Positions 1-8,923 are shown, numbered from the stretch's first letter. The stretch: DNA of 26,618 nt from Ruminococcus flavefaciens (GCA_002309635.1 DBXO01000023.1:11400-38017); one strand, 5' to 3'. Translations and numbers: made by a program. Notes: a model not told the origin generated them from the sequence alone.

Positions 1-2352
1 AGTGGTGGTTGCCTTGGTTGTTGTCTTTGCTGTAGTTGTAGTCTTTGCTGCTGTTGTAGTAGTCGTCGGAGCCGAAGAAGCAGGTACGAACTCAACATCG
101 GCAACTGCATATGCCGCAGAGCCGTCAATATTGAAATAGAAATAAATATACTCGGCGTCGCTTGTATCTATGCTCTTTTCAAGAGTATCCATATCGGAAA
201 CGAGAAGCATTTTCTCGGCCTCACGGCCGTCCTTGCTGACAGAAAGAGTTGCCTTGCTGTCGCCCGAGCCGTCAATATGACCGTATTTGAACTTTATGCT
301 GTCAACGTTTTCGGTATTGAAAGCAACATTGCCCGAATTGCCGAGAACAGAGGTGGATTTGCAGAAGAAGCCCTGTGTATGCTCCTTTTCGTTCATGGTG
401 AACTTGTTTGTCTTAGCGCTCTCGCCGTTGTATACGGTGATATCGTTATTGTTGAAGTCGGCGTTGAGAAGCTCGGCAGCATTACCGTACCTGGGAACTA
501 TATGAGCAAGCTCGGGCTCTCTTGAATCAGCCTTTATATCAGCAAGGGCATAAGCCGAGGCTCCGTTCACGTCATAGTATAAGCGGAGAACTGTTCCGTC
601 CTTTACGTCGAAAGCGAAATCGGTCACTGTTGTTCTCCAGTCAAGGTCGATAGTCTTTTTCAGCTCCTCGTCCAGATAAACGTACAGCTTGCCTGTGCCG
701 AAGCCTGAATCATCAACATGGCCCAGCGACCATGAAATTGCATCTATATCCTCGACATTTAGACTTGCGCGGGCAGAGTTGTCAAGTATAGTGCTTGTGA
801 ACTTTATTCCCTCATAGTAGGTCCTGCCGTTCATATTGAAGCTGCTTGCCTTTGAGCTGCCGTTATATGCGGTAACGCTGTCGGTATCGAAAATGCTTTC
901 AACACACTTGCTCATCTTATCGTACTTCGGAGTAACATAATCTATCTCGGGGCTGAGCTTGTCCACATGGATATTCATTAGTGCACAGCCGCACTGACCG
1001 CTCGAATCGAACCTGAATCGCAGATTCTTGGTATCCTTAAGGTCAATCTCATAATCGGCAATGGGCATGAAGGGCTTCATTTCAATAGTCATGAACTCCT
1101 CATTGTCGCGGTATACATAGAGGGTAGCATTGGCATTGCCTGCGTCCTGTATCCTGCCCACACTGAAGGTCATCCTGCTGAGGTTCTCAACGTTATAGGT
1201 AATAGTACCGTAAGTAGAGATAGAGTTTGCATTGAAGGTGATACCCTGATAGTAGGTGCGTCCGTTTACGTAGTATTTGTTGCCCTTTGATGAGCCGAGA
1301 TACTTGGATACTCTTGTATTATTGAAGCCGCTGTCGATAAAGGTGCTTGCCTTTATGTACTTCGGAACTGTATGCTCATAGCCTGTCTCCAGCTGGTCTG
1401 CCTTTATATCGGCAATAGCATAATTCACACTGCTTGACGGCACCTCTATGCGGACTACCTTTGAACCCTCGGGGATATTCAGCTCATACTCCTCAAGCTC
1501 CATATTCCATGCAAGAGCTCTTGTGTCGGACTGCTCGTCATCGTCTATATATACCTTGAGAGCCGCCTTGCTGTTCTCGTCTCCGTCAACGTGACCAAGC
1601 GTCCAGCTGAGCTTTGAAAGGTTCTCGACGTTGAAGGAAACTGCCGAATAGTCATCAATTGACGATGTATTGAAAACTATACCCTGATAATAGGTCCTGC
1701 CGTTCATATTGAAGCCCGAATCTCTGGTGCTTCCGCTGTATACGGAGATACTGTCGCTGTTGAAGCGGTTTTCCAGCAGATTGTTCACGTTCTTGTACTT
1801 CGGCGCAGCCGACGCATGCTCAGGAACTTCCTTATTTGTGGATATATCGCCTATAGCATACTTGAAGCCCGAGCCCTCGAAAACGAATTTGAGCTCAGAG
1901 GCGTCGGAAACATCGAGTTCGGGATACTTCGTAGCCAGCATATTGTAGGATAAGGTCATAGTATCCACCGGAACGCCGTCAAGTAAGACCTTGAGCTTTA
2001 CATTGGTATAGTCAGAATTGTCAACATGGCCGATAGTACATGAGAAAGTTTCAATGTCCTTAACATCAAAGGTCACATAAGCCGAAGGGTTCAGCGAATT
2101 AGCGCTGAGCACAACGCCCTGATAGTAAGCTCTGCCGTCCATGTTGAACGCTGCCTCACTGGTGTTTGCATAGAACGAAGCGCGTACCGAACTCAGCACG
2201 TCCAGTGACGGGAGCAGCTTTACCTCTGTCTCATCTGTACCTGCAGCAACTGCCTTAAGCAGATCTTTCGGGGCTGTAATTGCCGAAAATGGTATACTGC
2301 TGCAGGAAATAGTCAGAGCAGCGACTGCCGCAATGATTTTTTTCATCTTCAT
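1..2352 (-). CDS. Secreted five-repeat NPCBM-like protein (C-terminus beyond window)
   Basis: This frame is open from the ATG at 2352 to the left edge, giving 784 residues with no stop, so it is partial. It begins MKMKKIIAAVAALTIS, a basic n-region and hydrophobic core typical of a Sec signal peptide. Cleavage is probably after FSA near residue 25. Cys in TISC lacks the Leu at -3 of a good lipobox. Five repeats of about 145 residues follow. The anchor motif NGRTYYQGI, or a variant, lies near residues 70, 215, 360, 505 and 652. Each repeat then has a GHVDGSG-like turn, a KVYLDGE-like strand and a closing YAIADI. That order fits the NPCBM/NEW2 carbohydrate-binding family. Repeat 5 is divergent (NEKEHTQGF), and repeat 3 ends CGCALM instead of YAIADI. 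After the last repeat comes a Thr/Ala/Lys linker (TTTTTAAKTTTT), typical of ruminococcal secreted proteins, so another domain probably follows. GGGAGG stands 9 bases before this ATG; an ATG at 2361 abuts it and is rejected. The ligand is unknown. Confidence 0.85.
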   Translation of the reverse strand, partial: MKMKKIIAAVAALTISCSSIPFSAITAPKDLLKAVAAGTDETEVKLLPSLDVLSSVRASFYANTSEAAFNMDGRAYYQGVVLSANSLNPSAYVTFDVKDIETFSCTIGHVDNSDYTNVKLKVLLDGVPVDTMTLSYNMLATKYPELDVSDASELKFVFEGSGFKYAIGDISTNKEVPEHASAAPKYKNVNNLLENRFNSDSISVYSGSTRDSGFNMNGRTYYQGIVFNTSSIDDYSAVSFNVENLSKLSWTLGHVDGDENSKAALKVYIDDDEQSDTRALAWNMELEEYELNIPEGSKVVRIEVPSSSVNYAIADIKADQLETGYEHTVPKYIKASTFIDSGFNNTRVSKYLGSSKGNKYYVNGRTYYQGITFNANSISTYGTITYNVENLSRMTFSVGRIQDAGNANATLYVYRDNEEFMTIEMKPFMPIADYEIDLKDTKNLRFRFDSSGQCGCALMNIHVDKLSPEIDYVTPKYDKMSKCVESIFDTDSVTAYNGSSKASSFNMNGRTYYEGIKFTSTILDNSARASLNVEDIDAISWSLGHVDDSGFGTGKLYVYLDEELKKTIDLDWRTTVTDFAFDVKDGTVLRLYYDVNGASAYALADIKADSREPELAHIVPRYGNAAELLNADFNNNDITVYNGESAKTNKFTMNEKEHTQGFFCKSTSVLGNSGNVAFNTENVDSIKFKYGHIDGSGDSKATLSVSKDGREAEKMLLVSDMDTLEKSIDTSDAEYIYFYFNIDGSAAYAVADVEFVPASSAPTTTTTAAKTTTTAKTTTKATTT

Positions 2353-2389
2353 TTTTATCATCCTCCCATATAAAAAAATAATATGTTAT

Positions 2390-2419
2390 ATTATAACAAT
2401 TTTTTAAATAAATTGCCAA
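2390..2419 (-). promoter_or_regulatory. Promoter of the NPCBM-repeat gene
   Basis: On the minus strand TTGGCA (2419-2414), an 18-base AT-rich spacer and TATAAT (2395-2390) form a sigma-A type promoter. Transcription should start near 2383, about 30 bases before the ATG at 2352. Confidence 0.7.
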
Positions 2420-2479
2420 CCAAATATTGCGGATTAATACAAAGATCACAAAACATACCGCCTGTGAGCATAGGAAAAA

Positions 2480-2497
2480 TGTCCGCAAATGCGGACA
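2480..2497 (-). terminator. Second terminator downstream of purL
   Basis: Stem TGTCCGC/GCGGACA with a 4-base loop, followed on the minus strand by TTTTT (2479-2475). It lies 30 bases beyond the first purL terminator, so the two act in tandem. The same 7-bp stem recurs at 23376-23393. Confidence 0.75.
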
Positions 2498-2525
2498 TAA
2501 CGGTCATTTTCTGACAAAACACCAA

Positions 2526-2549
2526 AGGGCGTGACATCTGTCACGCCCT
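2526..2549 (-). terminator. Terminator of purL
   Basis: Two perfect 11-base arms (AGGGCGTGACA and its complement) around a 2-base centre. The hairpin starts 11 bases after the purL stop and is followed on the minus strand by a broken U-rich tract (TTTGGTGTTTTG). Confidence 0.8.
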
Positions 2550-2560
2550 CAGTAAACTCA

Positions 2561-5500
2561 TCATGTAAAGTACTTGACTCCGCTCTCAAATATCTTCTGG
2601 TCCTTTTCGCCCTGAACGTTCTTGCAGATATAGCTGCCCTTACGCTCTGAGTGACCCATTTTACCGAATACACGTCCGTCGGGAGAGGTGATGCCCTCGA
2701 TAGCCTCAATGGAAGTATTGGGATTGTAGCGTATATCCATAGTCGGGTTGCCGTCAAGGTCAACATACTGTGTAGCTATCTGACCGTTGTTTGCAAGCTG
2801 CTGGATAAGGCTTGCGGGAGCTACGAAGCGTCCCTCGCCGTGTGAGATCGGAACTGTATGGATATCGCCTACCTCACAGCCGTAGAGCCACGGGCTCTTG
2901 TTGGAGGCGATACGTGTATTAACCATCATTGACTGGTGACGGTTGATAGTGTTGAATGTAAGTGTGGGAGCATCGTCAGCCATGTCGATTATCTCGCCGT
3001 AAGGAACAAGTCCCAGCTTGATAAGAGCCTGGAAGCCGTTGCATATACCGAGCATAAGTCCGTCGCGGTTCCTGAGAAGGTCGTGAACTGCGTCCTTTAT
3101 CTTCGGGTTGCGGAAGAATGCTGTGATGAACTTACCGCTTCCCTCGGGCTCGTCACCGCCGCTGAAGCCGCCGGGTATCATGATTATCTCAGAACGTCTT
3201 ACTGCTCTCTCAAAGTAGCCTATGCTCTCCTCGATATCTCCTGCGGAGAGGTTGCGTATAACGACTACCTCCGGCTTTGCGCCTGCCTTTTCAAATGCTC
3301 TTGCAGTATCGTACTCGCAGTTTGTTCCGGGGAATACCGGGATAAGAACTCTCGGCTTTGCTATCTTTGTAGAAGCTGAAAGCTGTATGCGGTTAGGCGA
3401 TGAATATGTCTGCGGAGTTGTATCCGTAGTCTTTATCCTGCACGGGAATACGGGTTCAAGCTTGCCCTCCCATATTCTCTGGAGGTTATCAAGATTGACT
3501 GTATAATCGAAGCAGAGTATCTTATAGTCGGAAACAGTCTTACCGATAACGGTCTCGCCGTCCCTGGCGTCACCCTTGAGCTCTATGATGAAGGCGCCGT
3601 AGCAGGGCTTGAACAGCTCATCGCTGCCGAGACGTGAAGCGAACTCAAAGCCTATCTTGTTACCGAAGCACATCTTTGCGATGCCCTCAGCAAATCCGCC
3701 GTAGCCGTTTGTCCATATTGCGTTTGCACGGTCGTCGGCGATTATCTTCTCGACCTTGTCAAAGCAGGACTTTATGCTGTCGAACTTGGGAAGTCCGTGC
3801 TCATCATACTCCGGAACTATGGAAATAACTGTATTTCCTGCACCCTTGAACTCTGTTGAAACTACCTTGTCCGCCATAGCAGTTGATACCGCAAAGGAAA
3901 CAAGTGTAGGAGGTACGTCGATATTTTCAAATGTACCTGACATTGAGTCCTTGCCGCCGATAGCGCCGCAGCCCATTTCCAGCTGAGCTCTGAATGCACC
4001 GAGAAGAGCAGCCATAGGCTTGCCCCAGCGCCTGGGTTCATTCTGAGTTCTCTCGAAATACTCCTGGAATGTGAGCCAGCACTTCTTATACGAGCCGCCT
4101 GCTGCAACTACCTTTGCGATAGACTCGATGACCGCCAGCATTGCGCCATGGTAAGGCGACTTCTCGGATATGTCAGGATTGTAGCCCCAGCCCATGAGCG
4201 AGCAGGTATTGGTCTCGCCTGTCAGTACGGGTATCTTTGCCGCCATAGCCTGTGAGGGCGACATCTGATATACACCGCCGAAAGGCATGAGGACTGTTCC
4301 TGCTCCGATAGTTGAGTCGAACTTTTCGATAAGTCCCTTCTGCGAGCATACATTGAGGTTTGACATAAGCTGCGTCCATGAATCCGCACTGTCTGCCGTC
4401 TCATAATCGGCCAGCATTTCGGGAGCCTCTATTTCTATATCCGTAAACTTGGGTGCGCCGTTTGAATTGAGGAATTCACGCGAGAGGTCAACGATGGTAT
4501 TGCCGTTCCATATCATCTTGAGACGGGGCTCCTCAACAACGTCTGCAACAAGAGTAGCCTCAAGGTTCTCCTTTGCAGCCTCCTCCATGAACTTCTCCTT
4601 GTCCTCGGGAGCAATAACCACAGCCATTCTCTCCTGAGACTCGGAAATAGCTATCTCTGTACCGTCAAGACCGTCGTACTTCTTGGGTACTGCATTGAGG
4701 TTGATGACAAGTCCGTCTGTGAGCTCGCCGATAGCCACCGATACACCGCCTGCACCGAAGTCGTTGCAGCGCTTTATCATTCTTGTTACCTCGGGATTGC
4801 GGAACAGTCTCTGGAGCTTTCTCTCCTCGGGAGGATTGCCCTTCTGCACCTCTGCGCCGCAGTGCTCAAGGGATTCAAGTGTGTGTGACTTTGACGAGCC
4901 TGTTGCACCGCCGCAGCCGTCACGTCCTGTCTTTCCGCCGAGAAGTATAACTATATCTCCGGCAGCGGGACGTTCCCTGCGGATATTCTCAGCAGGAGCC
5001 GCGCCGAGAACTGCGCCTATCTCCATACGCTTTGCAACATAGCCCGGGTGATATACCTCTGCAACGTGGCCTGTTGCAAGTCCGATCTGGTTTCCGTATG
5101 AGCTGTAGCCGTTTGCAGCTCCGAGAGTTATCTTTCTCTGCGGGAGCTTGCCTGCGATAGTATCCTCAACAGGTACCAGCGGATTAGCCGCACCTGTAAC
5201 ACGCATAGCCTGATATACATATGAACGTCCCGAAAGCGGGTCGCGGATAGCGCCGCCCAGACAGGTAGCAGCGCCGCCGAAGGGCTCTATCTCTGTGGGG
5301 TGGTTGTGGGTCTCGTTCTTGAACATGAGTATCCAGTCCTCAAGCTGTCCGTCGATGTCCACCTTTATCTTTACAGAGCAGGCGTTTATCTCCTCGCTCT
5401 CGTCGAGGTCGGGGAGCTTTCCGTCTGCCTTGAGCTTCTTTGCTGCAAGTGTAGCAAGGTCCATAAGGGTCATGGGCTTGTCCGTTCTGCCCAGTTCCTT

Positions 5501-6265
5501 GCGGACATTGAGATACATGTCGTATGTATCCTTTATATAGGGAGTATCTATCTTTACCTTCTCCACGTTTGTGAGGAATGTGGTGTGACGGCAGTGGTCA
5601 GACCAGTAGGTATCTATCATTCTTATCTCGGTGATAGTGGGATTGCGCTTCTCTTCGTTGCGGAAATAGTCCTGACAGAACTTGATATCGTCATAGTCCA
5701 TGGCAAGACCGAACTTGTCAACGAATGCATGGAGTCCGAAGGCATTGAGGTTGATGAAGCCCTCAAGCTCCTCAACTGTTGTGGGTATATCATAATTTGT
5801 ATCGAGAGTTTTTACGGTCTCAAGAGAAGCTTCGCGGCTCTCAACAGGGTTGATGATATATGCCTTGAGCTTTGCGAAGTCTGCGTCGCTTATAATGCCC
5901 GAGATTATGTATACTCTTGCATTTCTCACGCGGCAGCGCTCGCCCTGACGGAGTATCTGTATACACTGCTCACAGCTGTCGGCTCTCTGGTCGAACTGTC
6001 CCGGAAGGTACTCAACAGCGAATATCCTGTCTGTCTCGCTTATCTGCGGGAGCTCGTCATATGTAACATCAACTGCGGGCTCGGAGAACACTGTGTTTAC
6101 AGCAGCCTTGAAATCCTCCTCGCTGAGCTTGTCTGCGTCGTATCTGTTTAGGATACGGACGCCTGAGATGTTGAGTCTGAGAGCAGTCTTGATATCGCTG
6201 AGTACAGACTGAGCCTCTACTGCAAATTCAGGCTTCTTTTCAACGTAAATTCTGAATACGGACAT
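2561..6265 (-). CDS. purL: Phosphoribosylformylglycinamidine synthase, single-chain
   Basis: This enzyme converts FGAR, glutamine and ATP to FGAM, the fourth step of purine synthesis, in the cytoplasm. At 1,234 residues it is the long form, which combines the PurS-like, PurL and PurQ parts found as separate proteins in Bacillus. Visible motifs are SDHCRH (222-227), NETHNHPTEIEPFGG (317-331), the Gly-rich loop GGKTGRDGCGGATGSS (443-458), NDFGAGG (501-507) and SESQERM (541-547). The C-terminal glutamine amidotransferase domain has GICNGFQ with nucleophile Cys1075, His1142 in SHGEGRF, and HSER near 1205-1208 with the likely catalytic Glu1207. All catalytic residues appear intact. AAAGGAGA stands 8 bases before the ATG. 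The gene follows mtaB after 54 bases with no terminator between, so the two are probably co-transcribed. No other purine gene lies in the window, and I see no purine riboswitch upstream. Confidence 0.97.
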   Translation of the reverse strand: MSVFRIYVEKKPEFAVEAQSVLSDIKTALRLNISGVRILNRYDADKLSEEDFKAAVNTVFSEPAVDVTYDELPQISETDRIFAVEYLPGQFDQRADSCEQCIQILRQGERCRVRNARVYIISGIISDADFAKLKAYIINPVESREASLETVKTLDTNYDIPTTVEELEGFINLNAFGLHAFVDKFGLAMDYDDIKFCQDYFRNEEKRNPTITEIRMIDTYWSDHCRHTTFLTNVEKVKIDTPYIKDTYDMYLNVRKELGRTDKPMTLMDLATLAAKKLKADGKLPDLDESEEINACSVKIKVDIDGQLEDWILMFKNETHNHPTEIEPFGGAATCLGGAIRDPLSGRSYVYQAMRVTGAANPLVPVEDTIAGKLPQRKITLGAANGYSSYGNQIGLATGHVAEVYHPGYVAKRMEIGAVLGAAPAENIRRERPAAGDIVILLGGKTGRDGCGGATGSSKSHTLESLEHCGAEVQKGNPPEERKLQRLFRNPEVTRMIKRCNDFGAGGVSVAIGELTDGLVINLNAVPKKYDGLDGTEIAISESQERMAVVIAPEDKEKFMEEAAKENLEATLVADVVEEPRLKMIWNGNTIVDLSREFLNSNGAPKFTDIEIEAPEMLADYETADSADSWTQLMSNLNVCSQKGLIEKFDSTIGAGTVLMPFGGVYQMSPSQAMAAKIPVLTGETNTCSLMGWGYNPDISEKSPYHGAMLAVIESIAKVVAAGGSYKKCWLTFQEYFERTQNEPRRWGKPMAALLGAFRAQLEMGCGAIGGKDSMSGTFENIDVPPTLVSFAVSTAMADKVVSTEFKGAGNTVISIVPEYDEHGLPKFDSIKSCFDKVEKIIADDRANAIWTNGYGGFAEGIAKMCFGNKIGFEFASRLGSDELFKPCYGAFIIELKGDARDGETVIGKTVSDYKILCFDYTVNLDNLQRIWEGKLEPVFPCRIKTTDTTPQTYSSPNRIQLSASTKIAKPRVLIPVFPGTNCEYDTARAFEKAGAKPEVVVIRNLSAGDIEESIGYFERAVRRSEIIMIPGGFSGGDEPEGSGKFITAFFRNPKIKDAVHDLLRNRDGLMLGICNGFQALIKLGLVPYGEIIDMADDAPTLTFNTINRHQSMMVNTRIASNKSPWLYGCEVGDIHTVPISHGEGRFVAPASLIQQLANNGQIATQYVDLDGNPTMDIRYNPNTSIEAIEGITSPDGRVFGKMGHSERKGSYICKNVQGEKDQKIFESGVKYFT

Positions 6266-6319
6266 AATTCAGATCTCCTTTCGATCAATTCATGGTTATT
6301 TATCAAGCATTATGCATTA

Positions 6320-7633
6320 TTAATATCTTTCGGGTACAAGGCTGCCTATACAGCAGTCGTGACCATACTCTTCTATTATAACACTTCTTATCTGATTACG
6401 CAAACTTTTTTCGGGATTTTTCCGTGAAATCTTTACTAATGTATAATCAGGTGCATATCCGTGATGAAATTCTGTAGAATTTTCACGCTCAAAGAGCACG
6501 GGGACCGTTCTTCCCACCAGCGAGCGCAGATAACCCTCTCTCGTTTCGTCTGCGGCGGCAGTCATTTCCTGCCAGCGGCGGGACTTTACGCTCTCCGGCA
6601 CCTGCCCGTTCATCTGGTCCGCTCTTGTGCCCTTTCTGCGCGAATATCTGAACACATGCACCTTGGCAAAGCCTATCATCTTCACAAAAGCCACTGATTC
6701 CCTGTGGTCCTCTTCGGTCTCCTGCGGAAAGCCCACCATTACGTCTGTAGTAAAGGAGCATTCGGGGAATATATTCCGGATATGCTCCGTGAGAGCAAGG
6801 TACTCCGAGGCAGTATACTTCCGGTTCATGGCCTTAAGCGTCTTTTCGCAGCCGCTTTGCAGCGATAAATGGAACTGGGGACAGAACTGAGGTACCGCGG
6901 CAAGCCGTCTGAGGAGATTTCCCGACATCATCTCGGGCTCAAGCGAGCCGAGGCGCACACGCTCGATACCTCTTGTATTGGCACAAAGCTCTACGGCGTT
7001 AGCAAGGTCAACTCCCTCACCTTTGCCGAAAAATGCAAGATTTATGCCCGAGAGAACTATCTCCTTAACGCCCTCCTTGGCAATCGCCCTTACCTCATCG
7101 TAAAGAAGGTCCATAGACTTCGAGCGGCAGCGTCCCCTCGCAAATGGTATCATGCAGTAGGAGCAGAACTGGTCGCAGCCATCCTGAATCTTCACGAAGG
7201 CGCGCGTATTATTATCAAATCTTGTACATCTGAGAGGCTCGAAACAATCATTTGATGAATAGTCGGAAAGTCTGACTATACGCTGCTTCTTCCCGAGACA
7301 TTCCGTCACAAGCTCAACAATACCGATACGTTCCCTGGTGCCGGCAATTATATCGGCTTCTGCGATTTTTTCAGCCTCCTCGCGGTTTGCCTGAGGGTAG
7401 CAGCCCGTAAGGGCAATGACCGCATCAGGCATTGCATTGCGTATCTTGCGCAGCGCTGTAAGAGTGCGGCTGTCTCCCGAAGCTGTGACAGTACATGAAT
7501 TAATCACCACAGCGTCGGCCTGAAGCAGCTTTTCGGCTACAGCAAAGCCCGCCTCCCGGAAGAGCTGCTTCATACATTCTGTCTCATACTGATTGACCTT
7601 GCAGCCAAAGGTCACAAAAGCTATTTTATACAT
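6320..7633 (-). CDS. mtaB: tRNA t6A37 methylthiotransferase (MiaB-like)
   Basis: A radical SAM enzyme that adds a methylthio group to C2 of t6A37 in tRNAs reading ANN codons. At 437 residues it has the normal family length. The N-terminal UPF0004 domain carries the three cysteines expected for the auxiliary iron-sulfur cluster: Cys11 (TFGCKVNQ), Cys47 (NSCTVT) and Cys78 (TGCYPQ). The radical SAM motif CxxxCxxC is Cys153, Cys157 and Cys160 in DGCDQFCSYCMIPFARG. A C-terminal TRAM-like part follows (roughly 370-437). MtaB is preferred to MiaB or RimO because of the TFGCKVNQYE opening and the length. The ribosome site AAAGGTGG sits 3 bases before the ATG. It is the first gene of a probable mtaB-purL unit. 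Its upstream region has an inverted repeat but no convincing promoter. Confidence 0.93.
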   Translation of the reverse strand: MYKIAFVTFGCKVNQYETECMKQLFREAGFAVAEKLLQADAVVINSCTVTASGDSRTLTALRKIRNAMPDAVIALTGCYPQANREEAEKIAEADIIAGTRERIGIVELVTECLGKKQRIVRLSDYSSNDCFEPLRCTRFDNNTRAFVKIQDGCDQFCSYCMIPFARGRCRSKSMDLLYDEVRAIAKEGVKEIVLSGINLAFFGKGEGVDLANAVELCANTRGIERVRLGSLEPEMMSGNLLRRLAAVPQFCPQFHLSLQSGCEKTLKAMNRKYTASEYLALTEHIRNIFPECSFTTDVMVGFPQETEEDHRESVAFVKMIGFAKVHVFRYSRRKGTRADQMNGQVPESVKSRRWQEMTAAADETREGYLRSLVGRTVPVLFERENSTEFHHGYAPDYTLVKISRKNPEKSLRNQIRSVIIEEYGHDCCIGSLVPERY

Positions 7634-7660
7634 AAACCACCTTTGATATTCTATAAAATC

Positions 7661-7684
7661 GCATATTTTTCATGTGAAATATGC
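7661..7684. promoter_or_regulatory. Inverted repeat upstream of mtaB
   Basis: GCATATTT and AAATATGC are perfect 8-base arms around an 8-base centre, 28 bases before the mtaB start. A TTCACA-17-TATAGA pair overlaps it, but its start point would fall on the ribosome site, so that promoter reading is weak. The palindrome could be an operator; no regulator can be named. Confidence 0.4.
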
Positions 7685-7791
7685 ACAATTCTCACTAACA
7701 ATAATTATGCACTCTACACAGTAAAATGGATAAAAAGTCCATTCTCAGTGCATAGTAATTACACCATATTGACGAAAATTTGACAAACGGC

Positions 7792-7820
7792 TTGACACAG
7801 TGATATATAAGTGCTATTAT
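7792..7820 (+). promoter_or_regulatory. Promoter of the HPr-like gene
   Basis: TTGACA (7792-7797), a spacer of exactly 17 bases, and TATTAT (7815-7820). Transcription should start near 7827, leaving a leader of about 78 bases. Two more TTGAC copies stand 12 and 23 bases upstream (7780 and 7769). Confidence 0.85.
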
Positions 7821-7904
7821 ATAGTTGCGGTAAGGGAAAAAGGCCGCAGAAAAAGAAATAAACAAGAAAAAACAAACAGACATCTGAAACACAGGAGGTA
7901 AAGT

Positions 7905-8135
7905 ATGACTAAAACAACTGTAAATCTTCAGGCAATCAATGACGTAAAGGATTTCGTCAATATCGTTATGAAGTATGATTTCGATATCGACCTCGTTTCC
8001 GGCAGATATGCGGTAGACGCAAAGTCTATCATGGGTATTTTCAGCCTCGACCTCTCCAAGCCCATCGAGCTTAATGCACACACAGATGACGCTGATAAAT
8101 TCCTCAAGGAGATCGATCGTTTCATCAATAAGTGA
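7905..8135 (+). CDS. HPr-like protein lacking the active histidine
   Basis: 76 residues with the HPr fold signature. KYDFDIDL (residues 21-28) and AKSIMGIFSL (about 39-48) match the KYDADVNL and LKSIMGVMSL segments of Bacillus HPr, followed by an HPr-like C-terminal helix. The Ser of KSIMG, the regulatory Ser46 site of true HPr, is kept. The GIHARPA loop with His15, the residue phosphorylated by enzyme I, is absent: the stretch before KYD is about five residues shorter and contains no histidine. It therefore cannot work as a normal phosphotransferase carrier. A regulatory role like that of Crh or other histidine-less HPr proteins is possible but is inference. AGGAGG lies 7 bases before the ATG. 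It is a monocistronic unit with its own strong promoter and a terminator right after it. Confidence 0.85.
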   Translation: MTKTTVNLQAINDVKDFVNIVMKYDFDIDLVSGRYAVDAKSIMGIFSLDLSKPIELNAHTDDADKFLKEIDRFINK

Positions 8136-8167
8136 TCAAAAACCTGACGACGAAAATAAAACAAAGC

Positions 8168-8203
8168 AAAAGGGATATGTTCCGAAAGGAATGTATCCCT
8201 TTT
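8168..8203 (+). terminator. Terminator of the HPr-like gene
   Basis: A 16-bp stem closed by a GAAA tetraloop and ending in CCCTTTTCTTT. Two pairs are G-U wobbles on the plus strand and would be A-C mismatches on the minus strand, so it evolved for plus transcription. It may also serve the convergent lipoprotein gene ending at 8213. Confidence 0.88.
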
Positions 8204-8212
8204 CTTTATCTG

Positions 8213-8905
8213 TCATACCGACAGCTCTCTGTGTATTATGTTTCCGTTTGTGGCGTCAACGTATACCGTGTTTATCTTGTCGTTCACCACGGGAACTATC
8301 CATACAAGTACGGGGCCGCAGTATATTGCGAGCTCCGGCTTGGTGCCCTTTGCCACCTTGTACCTGTCTCCCGCGCACTGTACAGCCACAGCTGAGGTCA
8401 CCTTCGGCTTCGAATCAAAGTTCCACATGTCGCTGTAGGTGCTGTTGATTATGATAGGCTTGTTTCCGTCTCTTTTATCAACGGTCAGCTCAACATAGCT
8501 GCCGATTATCTCCTTGTCGCCGAAATACTGATCGAACCTGAAATCCTTCCTGTCGCCGTAATCTACAGCCTCTGTGAACTTCAGCTCGCTGTACACATCT
8601 GTAAAGCCCATTTCCTGCGAATATGAGGCTATCAGGTCAAGGGCGTCGTTCTCGTCGTTCACGGGCTCGTCGCCGAGCAGTCCGTGTATGAGCCTTACGG
8701 CTTTATCGCCCTCCTCGTCCCTCTTTACGTATACGTTATCCTCATTTGGAGCGGTAACAACGTCCTCAAGAGACCTCTGTCCCACTGACCATTCAGTAGG
8801 CTTTTCAGCTTTTTTCACTTTATTGCCGCTCTTTTTCGCGGAGCAGCCACCTGACAAAAGCACGCAGACAGACACAGCAGCTGCGGCTATTGCTCTTCTG
8901 TTCAT
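8213..8905 (-). CDS. Lipoprotein resembling an M4-protease propeptide (FTP + PepSY-like)
   Basis: 230 residues. It starts MNRRAIAAAAVSVCVLLSGGC, a lipoprotein signal with Cys21 as the lipidated residue (the -3 position is Ser rather than Leu, so the lipobox is not ideal). The mature part has a segment, FRFDQYFGDKEIIGSYVEL followed by TVDKRDG (about residues 125-152), that resembles the FTP domain of thermolysin-type propeptides. The end, VWIVPVVNDK then YVDATNGNIIH, resembles a PepSY domain. No peptidase domain follows, so this looks like a free propeptide or inhibitor module anchored on the outer face of the membrane. The domain call rests on pattern recognition only. GGAGGG stands 7 bases before the ATG. 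The gene lies 18 bases after the neighbouring lipoprotein gene with no promoter between, so they form one operon. Confidence 0.8.
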   Translation of the reverse strand: MNRRAIAAAAVSVCVLLSGGCSAKKSGNKVKKAEKPTEWSVGQRSLEDVVTAPNEDNVYVKRDEEGDKAVRLIHGLLGDEPVNDENDALDLIASYSQEMGFTDVYSELKFTEAVDYGDRKDFRFDQYFGDKEIIGSYVELTVDKRDGNKPIIINSTYSDMWNFDSKPKVTSAVAVQCAGDRYKVAKGTKPELAIYCGPVLVWIVPVVNDKINTVYVDATNGNIIHRELSV

Positions 8906-8923
8906 TATTTTCCCTCCGTCATA

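Noticed and set aside
1..70. CTT/TGT-rich low-complexity repeat at the left edge
   Set aside because: It is the coding DNA of the Thr-rich linker, not a CRISPR or microsatellite element.
2936..3379. A 147-codon plus-strand frame inside purL
   Set aside because: A shadow frame of purL with no ribosome site and no recognisable motif.
5300..6151. A 283-codon open frame antisense to the start of purL
   Set aside because: It lies wholly inside a fully conserved purL region on the opposite strand, has no matching domain, and such frames arise from codon bias.
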